Source of the DNA: Helicobacter ailurogastricus
GTDB lineage: Bacteria; Campylobacterota; Campylobacteria; Campylobacterales; Helicobacteraceae
Assembly: GCF_001282945.1 (NCBI RefSeq)
Contig: NZ_CDMG01000009.1
Location: 431,980-495,979 of the forward strand
Length of the DNA stretch: 64,000 bases
Reading direction: 5' to 3'
The notes below the pieces were generated by a model. That model made no database searches. It was not told the DNA's origin and saw nothing but the letters and a program-made list of their open reading frames with translations. Positions 35,055 through 43,337 of this stretch are shown here, piece after piece (positions within the stretch are counted from its first letter, which is position 1; the number at the start of each line of letters is the position of its first letter). Position numbers and translations under genes: made by a program.

Positions 35055-36476
35055 CTAGCAATCCTCCACCTTGCCATCTGTGGTGCCCAACTTGTCTTGC
35101 ATGGCTTGCATTAAGGATGGGTTATTTTCTTTAAATTGCTCTAAGGGCTTGGGGTTTGTCTTGTTTGTTTCGATGCGGGCATTTGCGCCAAAAACCTCTC
35201 TCAATCTGGGTACAACCAAATTTTCATAGTGTTGGCGTAAAAGTTGCCTAGCCGGTCCTGTGGCGCTAGAGTGCAAAAACAAGACACCATTTTTAAAAGA
35301 CTGAAACACCACAAACTCCCTAAACACCCTACCCAAGTCGGCATGATCGCTCTCGATCTTGGCGATGAATTGTTGAAACAACTCTTCAGGAGAACCAGCG
35401 TGGCTAGGGGCGGGCTGTGCTGGGGGTTTGGGCTGTGGCTGGGCTTGGGCGGGGCGATGATCTGTGGGCGGAGCGGGGTTTTGTAGGCTAGCTTGCATTT
35501 TAAGCGTGCTTAAAGCCAGCACAAAATCCCCCTCGATCCCATAGTTTAAGAGGGGTCGTGCTTGCGCGATTGCGTCCATTAAAGGCTCTAGCACGCTTAA
35601 AGACCATTTTTGGCTAAACATGGCCTCTTTTAAAAAGCGCGCCATCTCCTCTAGCACCATTGCAATGTCATGCGCGCTTAAAATCTGTAAAAAGTCCTCA
35701 ACACTCTCGCGGGCAATCAAAGCGTTAAAAAACCCCTCCAAGACTTTTGTATCCACAAGCCCCAACATCTGACTTGTGGCCAGCGCACTGACATTTTGCC
35801 CGCTAAAGCTCATCGCCTGCTCGGCTAAGGTCAGAGTGTCGCGCAAGCTCCCCCCTCCACTTCTAGCCAACATCTCTAAAGCGGCCTCTTCATAGCCCAC
35901 GCCCTCTTGCTCGAAAATAAATTTTAGATGCGCCACAACCGCTTTAAGGGGGATTTTTCTAAAGTGGAATTGCTGTGTGCGGCTTAGGATTGTGGCGGGG
36001 AGCTTAAAAGGGTCTGTGGTGGCTAAAATGAATTTGACATGGGCAGGAGGCTCTTCTAAGGTCTTTAACAAAGCGTTGAAAGCCTCTTTGGTGAGCATAT
36101 GCACCTCATCGATGATGAAAATTTTAAACCGCCCTAAAGAGGGTTTGTATTTGCTCTGCTCGATGATCCCGCGCACATCTTCAATGCGCCGATTAGAAGC
36201 CCCATCCATTTCAATGGTGTCTAAATGCGTACCTTGCAGACTCTCCACACAACAAGAGCAAGCATCACAGGGCGTGGCGCTGATGCCCTCTTTACACTGC
36301 AAAGCCCGAGCAAAAATGCGCGCACTGCTCGTTTTGCCACTCCCTCTAAGTCCGCTAAACAAATAGGCGTGCGCTAAACGGCCACTCTCTAGGGCTAGGC
36401 TTAAGGTTTTAGCGACACTCTCTTGCCCCACCAACTCTTCAAAATGCTTGGGGCGGTATTTCAGCGCAAGGCTCAA
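35055..36476 (-). CDS. dnaX: DNA polymerase III gamma/tau subunit
   Basis: DnaX is the clamp-loader ATPase. The 473-residue protein starts LALKYRPKHFEELVGQESV and has Walker A GLRGSGKTSS, the zinc cysteines in CKEGISATPCDACSCC, Walker B FIIDEVHMLT and sensor 1 LATTD. The Ala/Pro/Gln-rich linker (residues 345-385) leads to a short C-terminal domain. It is first of the dnaX-tsaE-lptB-rpoN operon. Confidence 0.94.
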   Translation of the reverse strand: MSLALKYRPKHFEELVGQESVAKTLSLALESGRLAHAYLFSGLRGSGKTSSARIFARALQCKEGISATPCDACSCCVESLQGTHLDTIEMDGASNRRIEDVRGIIEQSKYKPSLGRFKIFIIDEVHMLTKEAFNALLKTLEEPPAHVKFILATTDPFKLPATILSRTQQFHFRKIPLKAVVAHLKFIFEQEGVGYEEAALEMLARSGGGSLRDTLTLAEQAMSFSGQNVSALATSQMLGLVDTKVLEGFFNALIARESVEDFLQILSAHDIAMVLEEMARFLKEAMFSQKWSLSVLEPLMDAIAQARPLLNYGIEGDFVLALSTLKMQASLQNPAPPTDHRPAQAQPQPKPPAQPAPSHAGSPEELFQQFIAKIESDHADLGRVFREFVVFQSFKNGVLFLHSSATGPARQLLRQHYENLVVPRLREVFGANARIETNKTNPKPLEQFKENNPSLMQAMQDKLGTTDGKVEDC

Positions 36477-36545
36477 GGGTTTCCTTTAAAATGGATGTAC
36501 CATTATAGCCTAATTTACATGGGGCTTTGCTCAAACAATTCATGC

Positions 36546-36551
36546 TAAAAT
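36546..36551 (+). promoter_or_regulatory. putative -10 box of ggt
   Basis: TAAAAT within CATGCTAAAATGCGGG lies 32 bases before the ggt ATG; a GGAGG ribosome site follows at 36572-36576. It shares a 106-base divergent region with dnaX. Confidence 0.5.
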
Positions 36552-36582
36552 GCGGGTTTTACTTTAATCTTTGGAGGCAAAT

Positions 36583-38256
36583 ATGCGTGTATTTGGGCGT
36601 TTATGTGCTTTAGTGGTCATTAATGTGAGTTTAGTTTTTGGAGCATCTTACCCCCCCATTAAAGGCCCCGCGCTGGCTCTTTCAAGCCACTCTTTAGCCG
36701 ATCAGATCGGGCAAGAGGTGCTGGCTGAGGGGGGCAACGCCATCGATGCGGCGGTGGCGATCGGCTATGCTTTGGCGGTGGTGCATCCCTCTTCGGGCAA
36801 TTTGGGAGGGGGCGGATTTGCCGTGGTGCATTTGGCTAATGGAGAAAACATCACTTTAGACTTTAGAGAAAAAGCCCCCCTGAAAGCCACAAAAAACATG
36901 TACTTAGACAAACACGGCAATGTAATCCCTGATTTGAGCACCGATGGCTATTTGGCAGCAGGTGTACCCGGCACTGTGGCTGGTCTTAGCGCACTTTTAG
37001 ACAAATACGGCACCCGTAAGCTCGCCACTTTAATCCAACCCGCCATCGATCTAGCTCAACACGGCTTTAGACTCACCCAAAGGCAGGGCGAAACGATGTT
37101 GGATGCCAAACCCCGCTTTGCCAAATACGCGAGCAGCCGTAAATATTTCTTAAAAAGGGGCATGGTGGCCTATCAAGAGGGGGATTTATTCGTGCAAAAA
37201 GACCTCGCTAAGACCTTAACCCTCATTAAAAATCAGGGCCCCAGTGCCTTTTACAAGGGCAAAATTGCGGATTTAATCGTGGAGGACATGCGCAAAAACG
37301 GCGGGATCATCACTAAAAAAGACCTAGCCACCTACAATGTCGTGTGGCGTAAGCCCGTAGTGGGCAGTTATAGAGGCTATAAAATCATCTCTATGGGGCC
37401 ACCCAGCTCAGGCGGCGCGCATGTGATTGAGATTTTAAACACCATAGAAAACGCCGACTTACACAAACTCGGCTTTGGCTCTAGCAAGACCATCCACATC
37501 ATGGCCGAGGCAATGCGCCAGGCTTATGCTGACCGCTCCGTGTATATGGGCGATCCAGACTTCATCACCATCCCGCTAGAAAAACTCACCAGCAAGGCCT
37601 ACGCCAAAGAAATTTACGACCACATCCAGCCAGGCAAAGCCACTCCAAGCAGCCAAATCAACCCCGGACTAGGGCAGTTGCACGAGGGCAAGAACACCAC
37701 ACACTATTCTGTTGCCGATAAATGGGGCAACGCCGTGAGCATCACCTACACCATCAACAACTATTATGGCAGCGCGGCTGCTGTCAATGGAGCAGGCTTT
37801 TTGCTCAACGATGAAATGGACGACTTCTCCATAAAACCGGGCACACCCAATCTTTACGGGCTTGTGGGTGGGGAGGCCAATTCCATCGAGCCCAACAAAC
37901 GCCCCTTAAGCTCCATGTCGCCCACTATTGTGTTAAAGCACAATAAGGTTTTTATGGTCGTGGGCAGCCCCGGGGGTGCAAGAATCATCACTACCGTGTT
38001 GCAAGTGATCAGCAATGTCATCGACCACAAAATGGACATCTCTCAGGCTGTGAGTGCCCCGCGCTTTCACATGCAGTGGTTGCCCGATGAAATCCGCACA
38101 GAACCTTTTGGCATGGTAAAAGATGTACAAGAGAACTTAGAAAAAATGGGCTATCACATTGTGGTTAAACCCGTGATGGGCGATGTGAATGCGATCGTCG
38201 TCAACTCCAAAAGCCATATGATGTATGGCGCACACGACCCCCGCAAGGAATTTTAA
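36583..38256 (+). CDS. ggt: gamma-glutamyltranspeptidase, secreted virulence-associated enzyme
   Basis: Ggt hydrolyses glutamine and glutathione in the periplasm or outside the cell and is a known virulence factor of gastric Helicobacter. The 557-residue precursor has a signal peptide (FGRLCALVVINVSLVFGA). The self-cleavage and catalytic threonine lies in NTTHYSVADKWGNAVSITYT near residue 377, giving the usual large and small chains. PLSSMSPTIV and GSPGGARIITTVLQ form the substrate site. The start is the ATG at 36583 with GGAGG upstream; a TTG at 36571 in frame is the artefact of that site. Its stop overlaps the next start by one base. Confidence 0.95.
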   Translation: MRVFGRLCALVVINVSLVFGASYPPIKGPALALSSHSLADQIGQEVLAEGGNAIDAAVAIGYALAVVHPSSGNLGGGGFAVVHLANGENITLDFREKAPLKATKNMYLDKHGNVIPDLSTDGYLAAGVPGTVAGLSALLDKYGTRKLATLIQPAIDLAQHGFRLTQRQGETMLDAKPRFAKYASSRKYFLKRGMVAYQEGDLFVQKDLAKTLTLIKNQGPSAFYKGKIADLIVEDMRKNGGIITKKDLATYNVVWRKPVVGSYRGYKIISMGPPSSGGAHVIEILNTIENADLHKLGFGSSKTIHIMAEAMRQAYADRSVYMGDPDFITIPLEKLTSKAYAKEIYDHIQPGKATPSSQINPGLGQLHEGKNTTHYSVADKWGNAVSITYTINNYYGSAAAVNGAGFLLNDEMDDFSIKPGTPNLYGLVGGEANSIEPNKRPLSSMSPTIVLKHNKVFMVVGSPGGARIITTVLQVISNVIDHKMDISQAVSAPRFHMQWLPDEIRTEPFGMVKDVQENLEKMGYHIVVKPVMGDVNAIVVNSKSHMMYGAHDPRKEF

Positions 38257-39008
38257 TGTTTGTATTTGAGCCGACCAAAACCCTAGAGGGCAAGAGTTGT
38301 CAAGCCACGCTTTATCACTCCAAAATGGGGCAAATCGCCCACATCACGGGGCAACAAGGGGGGTTGCTCTTGCAAGACTTCCCCCACTTAGAGGCCGAGC
38401 TTTTAGCCCATATAGCCGCTTGCACGCACCCTAAGCCACAAGATGCGTTGATCTTAGGGGGCTTTAACACAGAGATCGCCTTTGAGCTGTTACGCCATGA
38501 AAATTTAAAAGTGGATTTTGTGCAAGAAGAGGGGGTACTCTTAGAGGAGCTAAAAGACTTCTTGCCCCACTTTGCAAGCCTACAATCCAATCCCAACTTT
38601 AAGCAATACCCTAAAATCCTAGATTTAGAGGTGAAAAAATACGATTTGATTTTTGCCCTAAACACCCTTAACGCCCACCAGATTGATGGCTTGCAACGCA
38701 TGCTTGGCACAGAGGGGATTTTAATTGCGAGTACGCCTAGCCCCCTAGTAGAGCCCACAGCCTTTAAACAAAGCGTGCAAGAGCTTGCCCCCCACTTTAG
38801 CGTGCTGATGCCCTTTTTAAACCCTTATGCACCCCTGCCAACAAGCTATCTTTTTGCCTCCAAGCAAGCCCACCCTTTAGCAGACATGATCTTGCAAAAA
38901 ATAGACATGCTCGAGGGTTTAAGCCATTACAATGAAGAAATCCACACCGCCGCCTTTGCCCAGCCCCAACGCTTACATCAAGAGCATTTAGGGTTGTTTA
39001 AAAATTGA
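38256..39008 (+). CDS. speE: spermidine-synthase-like protein
   Basis: A 250-residue protein of the spermidine-synthase fold, with an N-terminal strand domain and an AdoMet-like Rossmann domain (DALILGGFNTEIAFELL) matching GGGDG-type motifs only loosely: the canonical GGGDG reads GGFNT. The same degenerate pattern is what I recall for H. pylori SpeE. It starts at the ATG overlapping the ggt stop (TAATG). Confidence 0.7.
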   Translation: MFVFEPTKTLEGKSCQATLYHSKMGQIAHITGQQGGLLLQDFPHLEAELLAHIAACTHPKPQDALILGGFNTEIAFELLRHENLKVDFVQEEGVLLEELKDFLPHFASLQSNPNFKQYPKILDLEVKKYDLIFALNTLNAHQIDGLQRMLGTEGILIASTPSPLVEPTAFKQSVQELAPHFSVLMPFLNPYAPLPTSYLFASKQAHPLADMILQKIDMLEGLSHYNEEIHTAAFAQPQRLHQEHLGLFKN

Positions 39009-39592
39009 GCCTCAAACACGCCTTTGTGCTCACCGGGGGGATTGGCACGGGCAAGAGCACGGTGGCTAGCCTACTTGCTCTGCATGGTTACGCCATTTTA
39101 GATGCCGATAAGAGCGCACACGCCTTACTGGGAAAACACGCAACAGAGTTGATTAAAATCTTTGGTGAGGGCATTAGCCAAAACGGGCAAATTGTGCGTA
39201 AAAAACTAGGGGCACTTGTCTTTGGCGACCCGGCTAAAAGGGCAACCCTTGAGGCGTTTTTACACCCTAAAATCCGCCTAGATTTATTGCAACAAGCCCA
39301 CTCCCTTGAAACCGCTAAGAAACCCTATTTTTTAGACATTCCGCTGTATTTTGAGATCGAGGGGCAAAAGAGTTATGGCATTTCGCAAATCATCTTGGTT
39401 TATGCCCCAAGAGAGGTGCAGATACAAAGAGTCGCTCAAAGGGACCACTTGAGCCAAGCACAAATCTTAGCCCGTCTAAACGCCCAAATAAACATTGAGC
39501 TTAAGCGCACCCTAAGCCCCTACATCTTAGACAACTCCAAGGATTTAAAACACCTGCAAACACAGGTAGAAGTCTTTTTAAACAGCCTATGA
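39005..39592 (+). CDS. coaE: dephospho-CoA kinase
   Basis: CoaE adds the 3' phosphate in the last step of CoA synthesis. The 195-residue protein has the P-loop LTGGIGTGKSTVAS at the start, LDADKSAHALLG with the catalytic Asp, FLHPKIRL and DIPLYFE. The start is a TTG at 39005 overlapping the speE stop. Confidence 0.92.
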   Translation: MSLKHAFVLTGGIGTGKSTVASLLALHGYAILDADKSAHALLGKHATELIKIFGEGISQNGQIVRKKLGALVFGDPAKRATLEAFLHPKIRLDLLQQAHSLETAKKPYFLDIPLYFEIEGQKSYGISQIILVYAPREVQIQRVAQRDHLSQAQILARLNAQINIELKRTLSPYILDNSKDLKHLQTQVEVFLNSL

Positions 39593-40368
39593 GCCTTTAT
39601 TTCACCCATAACAACATCTCTTTACACCACGCCAGTGCCCTAGACCCTATGGCTTTAGAAAAAGAGAGTCTCGATTGCACCATCACCTCCCCGCCCTACA
39701 ATGTCGGGATCGCCTATAGCAGCAATGAGGATGGCCAAAGCTATTTAGAATATTTAGACTTCAGCGCCACTTGGCTACAAAACGCCTATTTATGGGCTAA
39801 GGATAGTGGGCGGCTGTGCTTGAATATCCCCCTAGATAAAAACAAGGGCGGGCAACAGAGCGTGGGGGCGGATTTGATCACTCTGGCCAAAAAAGTGGGC
39901 TGGCTTTATCACAGCAGCATTGTTTGGAACGAGGGCAACATCTCTAGGCGCACGGCGTGGGGCAGCTGGCTTAGTGCGTCTGCTCCCTATGTCATCGCCC
40001 CAGTCGAGCTCATCGTCATTTTATATAAACGGACATGGCGCAAGGCACACAGGGGAGAGAGCGACATTTCTAAAGAGGAATTTATGGCTTGGACCAATGG
40101 GCTTTGGCAGTTTAACGGGGAGTCTAAAAAGCGCATAGGACACCCCGCCCCCTTCCCTAGAGAATTGCCACGCCGTTGCATTAAACTCTTTTCCTTTGTG
40201 GGAGACACCATTTGCGACCCTTTTAGTGGGAGCGGGACAACCATGCTCGAAGCCCACCTACATAAACGCGCCTTTGTGGGTTTAGAGCTAGATGAAAGCT
40301 ATTGCGCCCTAGCCAAAGAGCGGTTTTTAAAGGAAGTGGCTAAAGAGAGGAATTTATGGGACAATTAG
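39589..40368 (+). CDS. type II DNA methyltransferase (TSPPY type)
   Basis: The 259-residue protein has motif IV as TSPPYNVG near residue 33, the AdoMet motif I as DPFSGSGTTMLEA near residue 212 and FVGLELDESYCALA after it, the beta-class order. SPPY-type motifs occur in N4-cytosine and in some N6-adenine MTases, so I do not assign the modified base. It overlaps coaE by four bases and the downstream HNH gene by 13, giving a compact restriction-modification unit. Confidence 0.82.
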   Translation: MSLYFTHNNISLHHASALDPMALEKESLDCTITSPPYNVGIAYSSNEDGQSYLEYLDFSATWLQNAYLWAKDSGRLCLNIPLDKNKGGQQSVGADLITLAKKVGWLYHSSIVWNEGNISRRTAWGSWLSASAPYVIAPVELIVILYKRTWRKAHRGESDISKEEFMAWTNGLWQFNGESKKRIGHPAPFPRELPRRCIKLFSFVGDTICDPFSGSGTTMLEAHLHKRAFVGLELDESYCALAKERFLKEVAKERNLWDN

Positions 40369-40949
40369 ATTTAATTATGGAGTTTTTTAAGGCAAATCCC
40401 CATCGAGACATCGCCCACCTAGAGGTGGTGGATTGGGTGGTGAAGACCTACCAAGAGCGCACGGGCAAGGTGTTTAGGGATCCGGATAGAGGGATTCGCT
40501 CATTGCACCAACAGGGCAAACTCATCAAAGTTTCTAAGGGTGTGTATCGTTACGACCCTAATTTTGTGCTGCACCCAAATTTAGAGGATTTTAGCCCGGC
40601 TTTAAAAAAGCAAATTTTAGAACGAGATGAGCATAAATGTGTGATCTGTGGAGCTGGAGAAAAAGAGGGCGTGGAGTTGCATGTCGATCACATCAAGCCC
40701 AAAGACTTAGGGGGCAAAGCCACTTTAGAAAACGGACAGACTCTCTGTGCTAAACACAATTTCTTAAAAAAGAATTTTAATCAGACCGAAACGGGCAAAA
40801 AGATGTTTCTACGCCTTTTAGAGAGCGCACAAGAGGCACAAGAGCTGGAGCTCGTCGCCTTTTTGGAGGAAATCTTAAGTGTGTATGAAAAGCATGGGAT
40901 CAATGGACATGTGGTGTGGAAAAAGCCGGATTTGGGCACAGAAAACTAA
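40356..40949 (+). CDS. HNH restriction endonuclease, partner of the upstream MTase
   Basis: The 197-residue protein has a winged-helix-like N-terminal part (residues 1-65, FRDPDRGIRSLHQQG) and a C-terminal HNH domain with zinc cysteines: CVICGAGE, then ELHVDHIKPKDLGGKA and NGQTLCAKHNFLKKN. It is in frame and undamaged. The layout resembles small HNH type II enzymes of epsilonproteobacteria; the site cut cannot be read. Confidence 0.75.
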   Translation: MGQLDLIMEFFKANPHRDIAHLEVVDWVVKTYQERTGKVFRDPDRGIRSLHQQGKLIKVSKGVYRYDPNFVLHPNLEDFSPALKKQILERDEHKCVICGAGEKEGVELHVDHIKPKDLGGKATLENGQTLCAKHNFLKKNFNQTETGKKMFLRLLESAQEAQELELVAFLEEILSVYEKHGINGHVVWKKPDLGTEN

Positions 40950-41265
40950 AATGTTTCACTAGACTGACACCCGACTAAAAACACCCGGGATTCCTCGCCC
41001 ACCCACCACAAATCCACAAACCCCACTTTGCACGCCATGTTTATTGTGATGCGCTGTGCTTGTTGTGAAGCCTTTGGCATTCAAAAAGGATTTTTTGCGC
41101 CTCACTGCCAAGACTCAAAGGCGCTTGGAGTGCTGTTTTACTTGTGCTGGTAATGTTTTAATTACTGTGTGCTCTACCACTAGGGCGGCTTGAGAAGATG
41201 GACCACCCTCTCGCATAAAGCCAACAAAACACCGCTACCCCCACGGCTTAAGGGGAAACTAAGAG
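40950..41265. other. spacer at the start of the accessory zone
   Basis: No complete gene. A minus-strand frame of about 33 codons (ending in CAPQ-free sequence VKQHSKRL near 41100) looks faintly protein-like and could be a relic. A D-loop-like string resembling tRNA-Gly occurs near 41170-41195 on the minus strand, but it lacks the rest of a tRNA. Confidence 0.3.
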
Positions 41266-41294
41266 TTTTAGGGGGTGTGCTAACCCCCCTAAAA
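41266..41294 (-). terminator. terminator belonging to the dnaK tail
   Basis: TTTTAGGGGG and CCCCCTAAAA form a ten-base-pair stem around a nine-base loop, 23 bases downstream of the dnaK-tail stop on the minus strand; the arrangement would work in either direction. Confidence 0.6.
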
Positions 41295-41317
41295 GAGCTC
41301 TAAGCAGGGCTTAAAGG

Positions 41318-41519
41318 CTACTCTGCCTCCACATCGATCACATCATCGTCTTTTTTCTTGGAGGCTTGTGCGCCTCCTTACTCGTTTTGTTGGCGTTTTC
41401 GTTTTTGAGCGTGCTTTCCAAATCGCTTAACGCTTTTTGGATTTTTTCCACTTCGCTAGGCTCCAGGTTTGCCTTGTGTTCTTCGAGGTTTTTCAATGCT
41501 AATCTTGTGGTGTTGCACT
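41318..41519 (-). pseudogene. 3' tail of dnaK, frameshifted relic
   Basis: On the minus strand one frame gives LALKNLEEHKANLEPSEVEK and continues through ALSDLESTLKNENANKTSKE, the helical-lid region of DnaK. After a one-base shift near 41373-41380 another frame gives GAQASKKKDDDVIDVEAE and a stop. That ending (KKKDDDVIDxExE) is the conserved DnaK C-terminus. The ATPase and substrate domains are missing, so this is a truncated duplicate or a rearrangement scar; the functional dnaK is elsewhere. Confidence 0.8.
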
Positions 41520-41742
41520 AGCACCAGATGAAGATTTGAATGTAAGTGTGAATATTTCGTAAAAAGGGCATCTGCTCTTGGCATGAATATAGACTATAAA
41601 ACGGCCAGCGGGCAAACTAGATGATCCAAAATCCCCTGTGTTAGCCGTTAGGGGTATGTCAATCTTAGGCCTAAAATTTGCATCTACAATATGATTTTCT
41701 GTATAATTTTGTCTCTAAGTTCAAAAATTAAAAGGGTTTAAG

Positions 41743-42070
41743 GTGGGTATTGCTCGCGCACGCAAAATTGTATTTGAGAACTTTAGGAACTTGGGGGTTT
41801 ATGGTTCTAAAAAATCCGAAACTAGGCTTGATCTAGGTGTGATTGGAACTGGGGGGTTGATTTGTCTCATCGGAGCCAACAATGAGGGAAAAAAGCTCTA
41901 TCACAATATCAAATACTATATCAGAAAGTTCTGCCCCGAGTTCCTCGAGAGCTAGCTCCATAATCTCCACCCTACAAAGCAAATTATACAAGGCGTTCAG
42001 CCGCTACATCTATGGATACATAATCAACAAGAGAAAGAAAAAACACAATCAAAATAGATGGACTGTATAG
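41743..42070 (+). pseudogene. AAA-family ATPase fragment (OLD/RecF-like N-terminus), frameshifted
   Basis: A GTG start at 41743 with AAGG upstream leads to IVFENFRNLGVYG and GGLICLIGANNEGK, the N-terminus and Walker A of an ATP-binding ABC/OLD-type ATPase (ENFRN...GxNxxGKS). The frame then departs at a run of six A (41883-41889 region); removing one A gives GANNEGKSSI, the expected Walker A, followed by about 50 residues of unusual sequence to a stop at 42070. The rest of such a protein (300-500 residues) is absent. It is a relic. Confidence 0.6.
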
Positions 42071-42196
42071 AGGTATTAGCTCACAACACACTTTGGGGGT
42101 TATCACATCGTAGGCTTGGTTTTCAAGATAAAAAACCTTGGCAGCGTAAAATTGGCAACATTGGCAAATATTTTAACAACTTCTCAAATGAAGTTC

Positions 42197-42215
42197 ATCA
42201 CCCCGCGGGGGTGAT
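42197..42215 (+). terminator. terminator-like hairpin
   Basis: ATCACCCC and GGGGTGAT form an eight-base-pair stem around GCG, followed by TTCTTT. It lies between the ATPase relic and the small-peptide locus and would act on plus-strand transcripts. Confidence 0.6.
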
Positions 42216-42301
42216 TTCTTTGTATGGTTGAAGGTAAATGGTAGGTTGGTTGGATAAAAAAATAAAAAAATAGATTAAACAGCAGTTTAGCTAAGTTCGG
42301 A

Positions 42302-42307
42302 TACAAT
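42302..42307 (+). promoter_or_regulatory. putative promoter for an antisense RNA over the small-peptide gene
   Basis: TACAAT preceded by GA on the plus strand would start an RNA near 42314 that runs antisense through the 3' region and coding part of the 18-codon gene. No clear end signal is seen for it. Confidence 0.35.
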
Positions 42308-42329
42308 AGCCTTGTGGTGGGAGACAGCC

Positions 42330-42346
42330 CCATAGAAAGGTCGCCT
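42330..42346 (-). repeat. 3' arm of the long-distance inverted repeat around the small-peptide gene
   Basis: On the minus-strand RNA this reads AGGCGACCTTTCTATGG, starting 9 bases after the peptide stop codon. It is the near-perfect reverse complement of the 5' arm at 42492-42507 (15 pairs with one extra base), so the two ends of the mRNA can pair. Confidence 0.75.
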
Positions 42347-42355
42347 CTCGTTTTT

Positions 42356-42412
42356 CTAGTTCAACGGCGTGACCAGCACCGCCAAAACCACAAGCGCTAT
42401 CAAAATTTTCAT
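42356..42412 (-). CDS. candidate type I toxin, 18-residue hydrophobic peptide
   Basis: The frame encodes MKILIALVVLAVLVTPLN, one basic residue then an unbroken hydrophobic segment. Length and composition resemble the Ibs toxins of the Sib/Ibs type I systems of E. coli (18-19 residues, for example MMRLVIILIVLLLISF...). A GGAAAGAG purine stretch lies 8-15 bases upstream of the ATG, and a -10-like TATATT lies near 42525 on the minus strand. The mRNA ends are complementary (arms at 42492-42507 and 42330-42346), and CTTGTGGT inside the gene pairs with ACCACAAG just after the 3' arm. Long-distance 5'-3' pairing that hides the ribosome site is the design of hok and of the Helicobacter aapA mRNAs. 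The peptide is not of the AapA sequence family. Function is inferred. Confidence 0.5.
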   Translation of the reverse strand: MKILIALVVLAVLVTPLN

Positions 42413-42491
42413 AGCGGGGTCTCTTTCCAAGATGTCACCCCCTACAGTCTTCGACCTTAAGCTTGCGCTTATGCTCCAAATTGTGATCAAA

Positions 42492-42507
42492 AGGCGACCT
42501 GCTATGG
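42492..42507 (-). repeat. 5' arm of the long-distance inverted repeat
   Basis: On the minus-strand RNA this reads CCATAGCAGGTCGCCT, about 80 bases before the peptide start and just downstream of the putative transcription start. It pairs with 42330-42346. Confidence 0.75.
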
Positions 42508-42654
42508 CATCCGTAGGGCAAAATATAGCCAAAAATGGTTGAAAAATACACTTTTTACAAGAGCTTAGAATTTTTGAGAAGACCTTAACTTTTTTATTTT
42601 TTAATCCACACCAGCCTAACTATGCTACCCTTGCCCCAGTCAAAGGATTGCGTA

Positions 42655-42855
42655 TTGAGCCGCAAAGAACGCATTAAACTTGAAATTGATGTTTTGAGGG
42701 TCTTGATAGTGGTCCTGCTCACCACCACCTTTGGGATTTTTGGATTTGCCACCATTAGTTATCTCAAGGTTAATCTTTTTCAAGGCATTGCGATTTTCAT
42801 TGGACTAACAATCCTAAGCGATTCTCATCGCTCAAGGCTTGGTAGATTTGCTTGA
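42655..42855 (+). CDS. small two-segment membrane protein, 3'-truncated
   Basis: From a TTG start with AAAGGA seven bases upstream, the frame gives SRKERIKLEIDVLRVLIVVL and a second segment VNLFQGIAIFIGLTIL. Small proteins of this pattern (charged SxKERxKxEI start, two membrane segments) occur in H. pylori near restriction and other mobile loci. After the second segment the sequence turns into SDSHRSRLGRFA with a charged end, so I believe the original C-terminus was replaced at about 42805. Function unknown. Confidence 0.5.
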   Translation: MSRKERIKLEIDVLRVLIVVLLTTTFGIFGFATISYLKVNLFQGIAIFIGLTILSDSHRSRLGRFA

Positions 42856-43105
42856 ATTTTTGCGCTGCAGCGCTGTATTTTTGCCGTCTGTGTTTAGAAA
42901 CCCGTTTTTGCAAAGCATCCTGAATTGGGGGTGTGCCTTCCTGTTCCTTAGTTTGGGAGGCTTTCTGTTTTTTAGGAGGTTTAAGTTTTAGGTTCTTACC
43001 ATACACTTGATACGCTTTGGATGTGGTGATTCGAGCGTATCCAACCTCTTCTTTAGAAAAAGTTAAAATCCTCCAAAAATTTGAAAAACTTGTCTGTTTG
43101 ACCTA
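42800..43105 (-). pseudogene. unrecognised relic, minus strand
   Basis: An open frame from about 43105 to 42800 reads ...VGYARITTSKAYQVYGKNLK, then a Lys/Gln-rich linker and VSKHRRQKYSAAAQKFKQIY, without a convincing start codon before the ATG at 43006. It overlaps the end of the small membrane protein gene. The composition is that of a real but truncated DNA-associated protein; I cannot name it. Confidence 0.3.
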
Positions 43106-43106
43106 T

Positions 43107-43337
43107 TTTTGATGTGTCGATTAGGTTTGAGATTACCTAAACTTCATTGTGCCAATGGCACATATAAGATTATAACCGTGTTTTAATTGACATTGGGGGG
43201 ACACATCAGTATGTTTGGCTATCGCCTCCTTTGATATGCCACGAGTCGACCAATGCTACTAGGTGCACAATATAACTACTGCTTTATCTTGGTAGTAAGA
43301 TCATTTTGGGCATTAATGTGGAGTATATAAGAATTTT
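43107..43337. other. AT-rich spacer, no gene seen
   Basis: No coding frame is convincing. It contains a TGTGCCAATGGCACA inverted repeat near 43148-43162 (a perfect TGTGCCA/TGGCACA with a one-base centre), which could be an operator or the stem of a hairpin. Confidence 0.35.

Noticed and set aside
41170..41195. A D-loop-like string on the minus strand (TAGTGGTAGAGCAC) resembling tRNA-Gly
   Set aside because: No anticodon arm, T arm or acceptor stem of a tRNA can be built around it, and the same bases also fit a short protein-like frame.
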